A stretch of DNA of 64,000 nucleotides from Chrysoperla carnea (Eukaryota > Arthropoda > Insecta > Neuroptera > Chrysopidae), in assembly GCF_905475395.1 (NCBI RefSeq), contig NC_058339.1, positions 42,603,172-42,667,171 on the forward strand, in the 5' to 3' direction. Positions 48,801-61,400 of the stretch are shown in pieces. A program made the position numbers and the translations under genes. Below the pieces are notes generated by a model. That model did no database searches. It was not told where the DNA came from and was given only the letters and a program-made list of their open reading frames with translations. The first letter of the stretch is position 1. Each line of letters starts with the position of its first letter.

Positions 48801-49346
48801 AATTTTCAGGTCAGAATTATGAAAGTATAAAACCTCTCATTTATCTTGAATTATTAGCCAATTATTGTTCGAATTTCCTAGAATGCTTTTTGTCAATTTG
48901 TTTGAAAAACATTTAGAGTTTTAATAAATTTTAGTTACATTAAAATGTTTCTAATAAGTGTTTTAATATCGACTGAAGAACATCTAAAATTTTTCGAGAA
49001 ATAGAGAAATTTGGTTAGACTTAGCCACACATTATGACTCTGAAAAAGAACAAAGTTAGATGGCGAATGTTTAGGGACGCATCATTGTGGAATTCATAGA
49101 TTTACTATACTTAGTATTTGGAATAATATTTCCGCAATAGATGCGAAATTTCATTTTGTCACCACCAAGAACAAATTGACAATAGATTGTGATTGTTACC
49201 AATTTCTTTGAATTTTTGGCATATCCTAATTTCTACATAAGGGTTTGATTGAGAAAGCGAAAAAAAGAAGACTAAGATAATTTTTAGACAAATTAGATCT
49301 TAAAATAAAATTGATATATCATTAAATATTATGAAAAATATTGCTA

Positions 49347-49352
49347 TTTATT
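49347..49352 (-). promoter_or_regulatory. Candidate poly(A) signal of Elk
   Basis: AATAAA on the minus strand lies 94 bp beyond the Elk stop codon and is the first such hexamer met. Confidence 0.4.
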
Positions 49353-49445
49353 ATGTAGGAAAAGCTCCATTTATGAAGATGGTATCTGCATGAGATACTT
49401 CTTTGAACAAATTTGTATTTATCGAATATTTATATTTTAATGAAA

Positions 49446-52400
49446 TCAGCTTTTTTCTGATGGATAAAATTTCATAGAATGTGTAGATGGAAGAGAATTT
49501 TCCGTTTTGTATAAAAGTGTTGATTTTTCTGCATCTCCTGCACTATATCTATGTGATGGTATATGATTTGTTTGCCACATGTTTTCATGTTTTGATATCC
49601 AACTAGCCTCCGATAATCCCAATTCTACATCATTTTTATTATGTTTAACATTATTCGTGTATGAATTGCTATTTTGTGTTGGTGAAATCTTTGTAATTTC
49701 CGGAGCAGGTGGTGATTTTATTAATAATTCTTTTAATTCATCTTCCTCATCTTCCTCTTCTTCTTCATCTTCTTCGTCAATTTTAGCTGGTAGTGTTGTT
49801 ACATAGCTTTCCGGGGCTAATCCTAATAATTCTAAAATGTGGCGAGGATTTTTTAACACATACTCTTCGATATATTGTGTGTTGAATTCATCTGTTTGAG
49901 TGTTGGCATCTTCAACAGTGCGAATCATTTTGAATGGTTTCATTTCTGAAATTTCTGAGTGTAGAGAGCTTTCGTCCCAGCAAAATACATCGGGTGGTTG
50001 CGATGAACTTCGAGCTAGCAAACCATCTAATATAGGCTTCCTTGCTGGAAACTGTTGTAAATTCGGATTTGAATGTGCTGGATAATGTGATGACACTGAA
50101 CCAAATGTTGATGGGGTGGTCATTTCTTGCAGTGCTTGTATTGCATTACGAACCTAAAGAGAATAATATATAATTACAAGAAGTAAGAGAAAAATGTTTC
50201 GATGTACGCTTGGTAAAAAATTAAATAAATTTTTGATGAAATTGGAGGGTAAAATTAAGCTTTCTGTATTTTCATTTCACATTTAAATTCAAAACTTTGG
50301 AAGGATATAAATTGGTTTAAACTGGGAGAAAATAATTTTGTCTTCATTTTCTGAAATATTGAAACCCATTCAAAGTTCACTAAAAAAATTAGTAATCAGG
50401 CAATTTGTATGACGTAAGTGTTAAATGTTTGTCAAATAATCGAAAACTATTATACATTTATAACGCATAAGTAATTCAAGTTTCATGCGTAACTAATGAT
50501 ATTTGACAAAAAACACATCCATTGAGTTTTTAACAAAATGTGAGCATTTTCTTTCATTTTCCTTTATTTGTAACATCTTTACTGTACTAGTTGTCCAAAG
50601 CCATTGTAATGATTTTTAAGACATACTAAAAAGCAAAAATCGTTTATAATTTTACCTCTATACTGAGTGTCGCTACGTCTTGATGTAATGTTGAAACTTG
50701 TGTATCAAGTCGTTCAACACTATTTCGAGTTAATTCAACTTCACCACGTAGTTCGAGATTTAATCCGTCTAAAGAACTAGTGGGAGGTGTGCCACTTTGT
50801 CGATCATAAAAAGGTGGTGGTACCACTACACTTCGTTGTCGTTCAACACGTTCACGTACCAATGCTAAAGAACCGGCTCGTCCTCGTCGACCTCCTTCTC
50901 CCCGTAATTCTTCAAGTCGACTGTAAGCAAATTTTTAAAATTAATTTAAAGAAAAGTGTTTAGCAAATAAAAATTTATAGACTGTGTTTACGGAAATGAA
51001 TTTTCTTATAGCTTATAAAAAATATAAATTGAATAAATTAATAATTTTCTAAGAAAAACCAATTAAAATAAACAAATTTAAAATGTTACTTCTAAAATAT
51101 ACATAAAATATTAATTAAATTTTCTTAATAATAATATAACTTATTTTTTATATTCAAAGAATTTCAATCAGTTAAAATTAAGTTCTAGTGAAAATCTTGC
51201 AAAATTAATTTTGTTAAGAAAACATTTTCGATCTAATTACATTTGTAGTAAAATTAGTGCGTAGAAAGGTTTGAAAGACGGAACTCGAGTTTTAAGATCG
51301 AATATTCGTTTGTGCAACATCAAATATGTTTAGATAAGTATATATGGCTTTGAATAGAAGTATAATTATATACTGGTGATTTCTTTCGAAGTTTTCAAAG
51401 AGTAAAATTGTCTGTTACGTCCTCAAAGTAAAATTTTTGAAGGGTATGACCAGTGTTTTATTAAACTGATAAAAAAGAACTGCATATTAGGTCATTTAAC
51501 TTTTTAAAATATCATTGTGGAATATTCTTTTGTAGGCATGTACGTAGTTGAAAACACCAGGACCTTCGGATTTAACCACAGCGTCCTAATTAGTGTGTTT
51601 CATTGGGTTTGGATCTACAAATGAATTTATAAACATAAAAATGTGAATCATATAGCACGGCTCAAAAAACAATCTTTAGAACTTCACAAGAAAAAATTTA
51701 GAATTCTTAAGACCGCACAATTTGTGCATGTAAAAAGCTTAAAGGATCACGTGATTGACAAACCAATAAGTCGTTCTTGCAGCGTGGTAGTTCATGTTTT
51801 ATTCATTTCAAATGAAAAAAAAAAAATTTCTTCGGCAGCTGGGGACCATTAGGCATGCAATTATTCGTCTACTTATAACAAGTTTCACATGCGGAAAAAT
51901 TTCTTTTAATCTGTTATTATTCTTTATCAGTATATGCTTATAAGCGTCGTGATTACACATCTAATTTAAAAATTTTATTGAAATAGAAGATTTTTAGTAT
52001 TTCGAAGGTTGCATCAAGTTGAAAACTTTGGGTTTGGCAACCTCCACCCTTGTGGTAAAATCGGAACAGGGAACTAGCTTAATAAATACGAAGCTTTACG
52101 AATTAGTAAATAATTGCAGTTATTTTACACTTAAGTCTCCTGTAAAAAATTTTATCAACTAAGAAATTACATGTTCAAAAATAAAACAGAATAGGAATAC
52201 TTAGAATATAAAAAACAAACTATGTACATTACATAATTTAATAATAATATTTTTTAATACCTGAGATTAAATTTAGCATGTCGTGGACTGTTAGTTGATA
52301 CTGTGGATGCTGCATGTAATGGTGAACGATTCGGTGATAAGGGCGATGTCTCACCCTCTTCCGGAGCATTCTCATCATCTTCACTAATTGAGGGTAATGT

Positions 52401-55400
52401 TAATGACATAACACCATTCATTTCCGACTCTTGCTATACTCAAATTAAAAACAACACCTATATTAATTTATAAATATGTACAACAAACAATTACCTATTA
52501 AAATCATTATAGGTACTATTGTTTAATAATATTGATAATATTGATTGACTGTTAATATTGTTTATAAATGCGTATAAATGTTTCCTGCGTCAAGTTTTGT
52601 TTTCTAATTGAATTCGAGGTACTTATATTTTAATAATTTAATTTTCGGATGATATTAATATCGTTATAATGGGTTTCTTCGTTTACTTAGCTTTACTATG
52701 TTCATGATAATACATTTAAAAGGTTTGATGAGTGAAAAAATTGGTATGTAAGACTTTATGGGTTCAAATTAAAAGTTGATTGATATATCCACATTCAAAC
52801 AATTAGGAGTTATCAACAATTTTTCATAATTTTTTGCGTAAATATCAATTTTCATTAATTAACTTTATTAAATTACTTGATATTTATTTAGAAAATCGAG
52901 AAAAAACTGTGCGCCTTATTGATCAAAGCCCCACAGGTGGCTCTATTACAATTTCTGAACTAATTCAGGCATGAATTTACAAGAGTAATTAAAAAAAAAT
53001 TTATTATTTGTCGAGGATTTCACAAACGCTAATCCTTTTTGGTTAATATTAAATATTCGAGATAATGGAGTTTACCGAGAAACCATTTTTCGCTCCCTAT
53101 AAGGTGTTGAACCATGGTAAGCAAAAAATAAGTAAACTGCTATTATGTTTTTGGTTCTCAAACAGTAGCTCCGCACTTAAAATTTAAGCATCGAAAGATA
53201 GGTCAAAAGTATTATAAATGTGGTTCCTGAGAATTATTGTTGTTCATATGGCTGTACTTTTGCGAAAATCTTCAGTTTAATCTTATATTCAGTTCAAATT
53301 CTATTCCAACTCAAATATAAAAAGACAAAAAGTCATAATCTAGAAAGTTTGGTGAATTTGTCTTCCATTTTTTTAAGTTTTTCTTTCAAGTCTACGAACA
53401 CTACACTACAAACGGCATATTAAATTCTAATTTTGTAAATAATTCATTCGCACCGTGCATGAGTTTTATTTCAGAAGTTTTCATATGGTAATGATATATA
53501 CCACTACTTTGCTAATATTATAATTATGGGTGAAATATAAGTCTACGGTTTTTATACAGAGTGTTCCAAAAGTATGGCAAACCTTGAAGATCTCGCAGAG
53601 TTAGTGGAGAAAAAAGCATAGTCAGAATTGTGCCTCTTTCTTTAGATTTTCCTATGAAATATGATCTTTGACCTAACCTTGGTAAAATAATTAGGTAATT
53701 CAAAACAATAATTCAAAAGAACAAAGTCGGCCCAAATATTTCAATTTCAATTAAAATATTTCCAAAAAATTGTCCCAAAAAATGATAGCTCTCTAAGTAT
53801 TCTTTTCATCTCATCTGATGTCCTTTTCCGTCAGTTTGATATTGATTTTAGAAGGAGTGTTATAAGTTTAAAGTGTTTATTTGTGTTTATGTGTGTTTCT
53901 CAGTGGCATCGTATCCCCTAAATAAGCTTTAAAAGCTTTTTAAGTTTCCAAAAATCGGTTTACAAGGAATAAATCACATTTGCTGGGGGTTTTTTAAATT
54001 TTGTAAATTTCACTTGTTAGATATATAAACTCAAATCGTACCTCAGCTTCATATCCTTCACGTAAATTATACGTTAAATCATGTTGAATATCATTACCAA
54101 ACTCTTGTTGATATTCTGGATATAATCGTAAACAATCAATTAGACCTTGTATATTTATACATTTTAAATCACAATATGTTAATGCACGAACATCACTGCT
54201 TGATTTTACAATTATATCACTATTAGCACCACCTCCACCACATTGTTGTGTACCACCACCTCCAACACCAGCGCCACCATTGTTACCATATTGTTGTAAA
54301 TGCATTGTTATATCACTGCCAACTAAATCACCTTTACCTATGATCAACAAAAAGTAATCAACCAATTAAAAATGGAATTTGTAAAATTTAAGAACCCCTG
54401 ACATTTTCATATGCACAGCAAAATTTGGTACTTTTAAATTACCAACATACAAAATTTAAATCCCACTCTCAGTGTTTCCATTTTGACATCCTAGTCATAG
54501 GGTGCGTGTTTACTTAAGATTTCCTCTTTTGAGAGCTGCCATCGAGCTAATACTCATTTGAAAATAACTACCTTCGAAATCCACCTTCTTTCAAATTGTA
54601 AGAATTGAATAGTAAAAGTATAAAGTCCACACGTGGAAAAATTGTCATGTTTTGAATTTTTTCACTTGCAGTTTTTAAAATAAACAAGTTGAAAAGTTGA
54701 GGTGAGAAAATCTAATTTTATTAAAAGTATACCTTCGTTTTTCGATTAAATGTTTATATATATGGAAATATTCGGAATTTGCCGAACTTTATGTACAGCT
54801 TATAGGTATCACCGTACTAACGATGAAAATTTAAAGACAGTTTGACATGAAACACTTAAGGAAGTTGGTTGTATCTTTATAGTGTTACGTAATTGTGGGT
54901 AAGTTATATGGGGAATAAATATTATGTTGTATAAATTATTAATATTAAACTTCACAATTATGTAAGAGTATGTCTAAGTATATACACTGCGCCAATTTAT
55001 TAAGGGAACAAAATTTTATCTAAATTTCAAATAGACTTATCGCCCCGAAAAATCATCGAATTCAGAACTTCAATAGCTCATTTGAAAAATTGTACTTTCT
55101 AGTTTTGGCATACATTGATCAAAAATTATCACCCCTTGCCGATTTGCACGTGGGGTTTAACGGGTGAGAAGTTTTCCCTAAATTTTATATAAAATTTAGA
55201 AGCGTACCAAAATTTTAAAAATTATTTTACAGAAAATTTGATGATTTTTTTAAACCACTGAAAAGTTTGTTTATTTTTATTGAAAATAGGCTATAAAAAA
55301 TTACCGTACGAGCTTAATAAAGTTGAATACAATTGTGTATTACCGTAGATAAAAGAATATTAAAATCTCAAAATTGCTTGGACTGCGAATATCTTGACTT

Positions 55401-58400
55401 AAAAAGCTCATTCGGGAACTTTTTCAGCTCATTTCAAGAAAAATAAACAAACTTTCGAGCGGTCTTAACAAATTTTTTGAAGAATAATTTTTAAAATTTT
55501 TGTAGCCTTTTACATTTCTTACCATTTCCACCCTCCATAATAAGCGGCAAGGGGTGATCAAAATTTTTGACCTATAGATGCCAAAACTAGAAAGTACAAG
55601 TTTTCAAATGAGCTATTGAAGTTCTGATAATTTTTCGCGGAGAAACAGTTGTTTGAAAGTTAAGTAAAATTTTGTGTACAAATTTTCGTCTCTTAATAAA
55701 TTTGCGCAGTGTATATATATTAATTTTATTTAATAATTGTGTTTATTAGATCTAATATCGAACGTTGTGAGTGAATATAATGGATAAAAATGAATTTTTA
55801 ACGTGTTTAGTTGAACAAAAATTAAATCAAGTAATTAAAATTACTTTCACGATTTTAATTAATTTATTCAATTAGTGATATAATCCGAGAAAATTAAACA
55901 TAAATATCATCAAAGCTCGGGGCGAATCTAGAAGAGGGTATTGACAGGAAATAGACAACGACTAAAAAACATTCTCAGGAATCTAGTGTCTTTAACGACA
56001 CTAGATAATTAACGATAATTAGATAATTTATTAACTGCATAAAGTTCTATTTATACATCTCTAAGACTTTTAAATATTATTGTAATTTTATAGGAGCTAA
56101 GGTAGGTAGGTAGGTCAATTTCAACAGTGTCGACACTCAGTCGGACGACAGAGGTGCATTGATATACCCTTCATGTGTTTTATCACCATTTTTACATAAT
56201 ATTTCAGCTCCTGTATTATTTTGAGAGGCTGTTTACACCGCCTTGATTCATTTACTATGCACAACATCAGCCCAAACGCTTTAACTAATAAGCCACTTAG
56301 TTTGCCTGTAATTTCATAAAAATAATACTTTTTATTTCGTTATTTTATTATTTTTTGTAACATTTTTTCGCCCCTGCATCTACGACTGTCCTTTGAATGT
56401 AAGTAACATGACCCAAAATAAAAGTAATATTGGCAATAAATTGATTTATTACAGATGGTAATAAATTGTTACTGAAATAATTGAGCATCAGAGATTTTAA
56501 ATCGAAATAAATTTTTCTGATAATAATTTACGATAAGCGCTCTGAAGGCTCAATTAATGCGCTACTTACACTCTCATCCGCATTACGTTAGAGGGTACCT
56601 ATCAGATGCCTTGCTTGAAATATGCGATAATTTCAGAAAGCCTGGTCCATAATTATTGATTCTGTCCTTCAAAAGTGTTCTTAAAGTGTGAGTAAAATAC
56701 CAAGTACCCAAAATATCCTTGTCTTTACTTCAAAAATGTATCTAATCAGAATCTAATCTAAGAGTATTGCTTTCTGGAAAATTACTGCTTTCTAAGAGTA
56801 TTGCTTTCTAAAATTCTGGAAAATTACATTGTGTAACTATAATTGTTACTAATTTATACTAAAACATTCATGCAAGTATCGAAGCTAACGAATGACTTGC
56901 CAAAAACTGGATAAAAAATTATACCATCTATCACATAAAAAATTTTCGAGCTAAAAACCGGTGTAAAATCAATTGTCCCAATATTGGCTAGGTGTTCTGA
57001 AATTTGATATAATAAAATAAAGATGCTTATATTTCTTGAAAAGGAAATCATGTGCAATTTTATATAAATAAATTATGAAAATATTAGGCATGTGTGTTTG
57101 AATGTTGTCAGTCTGTTTATAGATTGCTTTGCGTGTGATGAACAGAAAAGATACGGCGGTGTAATAGAAAGATTGTTGTATTACATTCGAATGCGAGAAA
57201 ACGGTGACAGAAAATAACACTACAAAACTAGTTCAAAATTTATAAAAGTTTCATTAAACTGGATAAAAGTCACAGTAGCTGCAAATGTAGGGTGTCCCGA
57301 TAATATTGCAAACAAATTTAAGGCTGGATTCATTGCACAAAAGTACAGAAAAAAAATCCTTTTGTCAAAAATTTTCCATTTTCGGGATATACGATAATAC
57401 AGTTTCGAACAAAAAATTAAAATTCAAAAAATTTGCTTAATTTCGAAATAAAATTAATTTTATTGAAATAAGAAAATAAGTTTGTGTGAACATATAAATA
57501 CCTTTCATATTTTACAGTTTTGATATAATAAAGTTTTGGAAAAATTTTGTAGGTATATGAACCTTATTTCTTATTTTTATGAAAAAAGTCGTAGATGTAA
57601 TCTAAAAAAAATCTTTCTTATTGTTTTTGTTCGAAAAATTATCATCGATATACCTCGGAAAAGAAAAGTGTCTCTCTATAGAGGAATATGACCATTTTAC
57701 CATAGAAGTATATGACCTCATTTTCAAACAAAGAATCATGCCTTGCATTTTTTTGCATTATTAATGGATACTCTGTATATACGTTTTTGTTTTTAATCAT
57801 AAAATATAAAAATACTGAAACAAAATATAATACAAACTGTAATAAAAAAGTTATATAATTAAAATCTTACCAAGTATAGCAACAACCATACTATTTTGTA
57901 CAACTTCCATAGAACCATTACAAATGTAGTAAATGTATCCGAGTGCATCTCCTTTATGAATTAGATATTCTCCTGGCGCACAAAAATTTGTTCGTATATG
58001 CAATGATAGTAGTTTTAAGCATCCTTGTGAAGCTGCTTCAAATATTGGTAATTGTAAGATTTCTCTATGCAAATGCATTGAGACATCGCCACGTAATTCT
58101 TCTGGAAACTCTTTAAGTGTCTGTAAAATATTATAATATACAACGATTTTATGAATGTATTTCTTTTTCAAAAGAAAAAAAAAGAGTAGAGGAGCAGTGG
58201 TAATTTGGAAACCCAATCGAAGGGTTACAAAAATATGATATAAATAGTTAATAAAAAACAAGCGCAGATCCAGAAAATTTAAGAACGTGGCGTCCATTGG
58301 AATTTTTTATGAGCGATTTAAGTAAATGAATAGTATACTTTTTTTATGCTCTTAAATTTTATTTTTTGTGACGATGTGCTTTTATAACATTATGTTTTTA

Positions 58401-61400
58401 GAACTAACTATTTGAGTGTTTATGGTGTCTTCAAACTCATGTTTATTGTCGTGATGAGCTTCAATCTGGCTCCGCGCTTGAAATACTACTTCATTTAGTA
58501 GTTTACGATATTTTTGTAACCTTTCTTTGATATGATAGTAAACTAACTGACTACTGAACTTCAATGTCTAATGGAATGAGTTGGAAACTTCAATACCTTG
58601 TGAAGCATTCAATATCGATTATAAATTGAGACATTCTAACTAGGTTTCAAATTACCACTTCTTCCTCTATTAAATACTCCTGTACCTTCTCGACCTTCGA
58701 GCACAATGTGAAACAAAAACAAAAAAAGCAAATGATTCGACTAGTCAATAACTGTTTTACTATTCTAAGGTGTGTTTTGATTCAAATATAGTTCAAGTCA
58801 GATAGAACGTCTAAAAGATGGTTGGTAAATTAATTATTGTCAAAGAGTCAGATGTGTCTCATTATTAAATGCAAATGTTATTTCCTTAAAAGAATGTGTG
58901 TTCTATTCTATCTAATTGAGCCAAGGAAGAATTTTGTTTCTTTTGATTTAAAATAGATTATTTATTAATTTAGCCTTGAAGGGATTGGATAGTTATGCCA
59001 AAGAAATTTATTAATCTACTTTTTGATTGAATTATCCAATTGGAATAGTTTATATTTTAAATAATTCGTTTTCTCTTTTTCATCAAAAATACATCAATGC
59101 CTATACTCTCGGAAAACTGTTTTATCGTTTGCTATTTTACTTTAGTCAAAAGGGTTATAGGTTATGCTTGGAAGGATAAGAACGGTGAGTTTTAATGTTT
59201 GTAGAGTTGAGCTCGAGAACATGAGTAATGGGTTGGACAGTTGAATTTTAGATTTGAGTTGAAAATGACAATAATATTTTATTTTCATTTTGAGATTTCC
59301 CATTTAAGACCCACACAAACCCCATTTGGGAAAAATGGACCCAATTGGGCCCCTATAAGAATTTCTTTACGAGGCATCCCACATTGGGACCTAACAAGGT
59401 CCAGATGCATACCATGGTCGATCCCCAAATAATTTCTAGTCTGGATCGAAAACTTTGTTAAATAGTTGAGTTAACAAGGAGAATAAATCCATTTCAGTCA
59501 ATTGAAATATTTATTTACCCAGGGGGGAAGGTTATTTTATCATTTTCCACTTAAAAAAAAAAATAGATTTTTGAGATTTTTAAGTATTTATTTTGAAGTT
59601 AAACTATATAAAATGACATTTTAATAATCCGTACGTGAATCCGCCACTGTCTCTGATAGTAATTGAATAAATTTAATTTCCGTCCATCATTTCTTTTATT
59701 AGTTTTATATCTCTTTAAGTTTGTTTTCGATTTTATCTTATTTAGTAGATAGATAATATGATATATTTAAAATATATAAATCCTAAAAACGTTTATATAT
59801 ATTTCTTTTATGAATAAATCTTTATATGTAAAAATATATATAATCGTTGGCGGGTCTGTATGTAATCGTGTAACTGAATCTTAACAACTAATCCATTTGA
59901 GATAAAATTGTCAGAAAATATTTATTTTATCGATTCGATGCTTCTTTGCTTGACATATTAGCAGGACGAGCAAGAGATAATATGTATGCCCAGCGAAGCA
60001 GACGGATAACGTTGAGTAGTCAATGTATTAGTTAATATAACATTTTGCTATAATATAGCATCGAACGATTTGTAAAAATAGTAAATATCGTGTAATGCAA
60101 TAAGTTTGTTTATGTATATTTATAACATTTTATTTCCTTTTTATATCCTGAATGTATTTATCCTTGGAGCTATTACATTCAATAATGGTACTAAAAGCAA
60201 TGAAAAAAAATTAAAGTTAATAAAAACTCTAAAATAATAAAAACACTCCGGTAAAATAAACTAGAAAATACAATACCATTTGTAAGAGGAAAAAAAAGTT
60301 CAATGTTGCCCTGATGCAGTGCACATCACACGCTTTTTTCTGAAAATATGTATAAATATGTTGAGATCGTTAGTGAGTAGACTATATGCATTTGTTTTGG
60401 TTCCATTTCCGAGAATTTCGACAAAAAATATATACCCTTAATGTTTGGAAAATTGAAATTACCGATTTTTGTCTGAAAGCTACTTTTAACACCCGAATAA
60501 AAAAAGGATTGTCTATGTGTCTGCCTGTCTTTCTGTTTGTCTGCCCGTCTGTCTGTCTGTCTGTCTGTGGAATTGTAGCACCTAAACGGATGAACCTATT
60601 TGGATTTTTTTTATTTCTTTTGAAAGGCAATTTAATGGAGAGTGTCCTTAGCTATGTCCCAAGTGCGAGTTTAAAATTCCGTACCCGAAATAACTAAAAA
60701 ATAGGTAATAATCTTAAGAGATTACAAACAAAATATGCTCAAAACGCTCATGGAAATATTAAGTATTGTCTGAACTCAATTTTAAAACCATTTTCTTTGT
60801 GTTAAGGACATTTCGATTGATATCGAAGACTTTTGATTTGCAGCATTCGAAGAATATTGGTCAGAACCATTCAATGTGTCTCCAACTTTTAGTCAATTTC
60901 ATCCAAACTCAACTTTAATAAAAAAATTGTGCAGCCTTTAAATTCTTTATAACGTTACCAAGTTCACTTTCAATAATATTTTTACTTTATAAATATTTCA
61001 AAAAATATTTAAATACAATATATAGATAGTACATGGTTTGTGTTGCATAAAAGAATTTTTTCATTTGTGCTTGGATAGTATAAAAAATAAATCCATATTC
61101 CACGCATGATTTTATCTTTGTCATCGTGTCTTAATGTAAATAAACGAACATATACATGTTTAAATATATCATATTTTTGTCTCTTTTTTTATTATTATTC
61201 TATTTTCCCATCTACAAGTTGCGATCATATTTCAAATCCGGTTGATTAAAATAATTTGAACGAAAGGCTTAAGAGATTGAAATTTTAAATATATTTTGGT
61301 TAAAATTTTAAATATATTTTGGTTATCTGAATGGCATCGTTATGAATCTCTCGGCTTTTGTTTTTGGTCTCTATTTTTCTGATCATTTTCTCGCATGCCC

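Larger units (their letters stand above)
39380..49445. other. 10-kb intergenic region, syntenin promoter to Elk 3' end
   Basis: The right half of the window's gene desert. It must hold the 5' UTR and promoter of syntenin (just above 39379) and the 3' UTR of Elk. I found no tRNA or conserved exon. Contents that can be named are dispersed repeat family B around 43475-43925, a patch at 45730-45805 resembling 13010-13085, and the possible micro-ORF at 44346-44567. The remainder is AT-rich and unassigned. Confidence 0.6.
50921..54041 (-). other. Elk introns between exons 3-5 of this fragment
   Basis: Introns 50921-52260 and 52434-54041 flank the 173-bp exon at 52261-52433. They contain fragments of repeat families A (53446-53528) and B (53826-53960). 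The rest is AT-rich with no recognisable exon. Confidence 0.65.

Noticed and set aside
49579-49806. Serine-run ORF antisense to the Elk last exon
   Set aside because: The serine run is the complement of the Glu/Asp run in the Elk tail.
57288-57780. Sequence starting AGGGTGTCCCG and ending ATACTCTGTATATA, like some mariner or LINE edges
   Set aside because: No inverted repeats, no ORF and no second copy in the window.
60386-60697. 103-codon ORF with repeated Cys-Leu-Ser-Val residues
   Set aside because: Produced by the TCTG microsatellite inside dispersed repeat family B.
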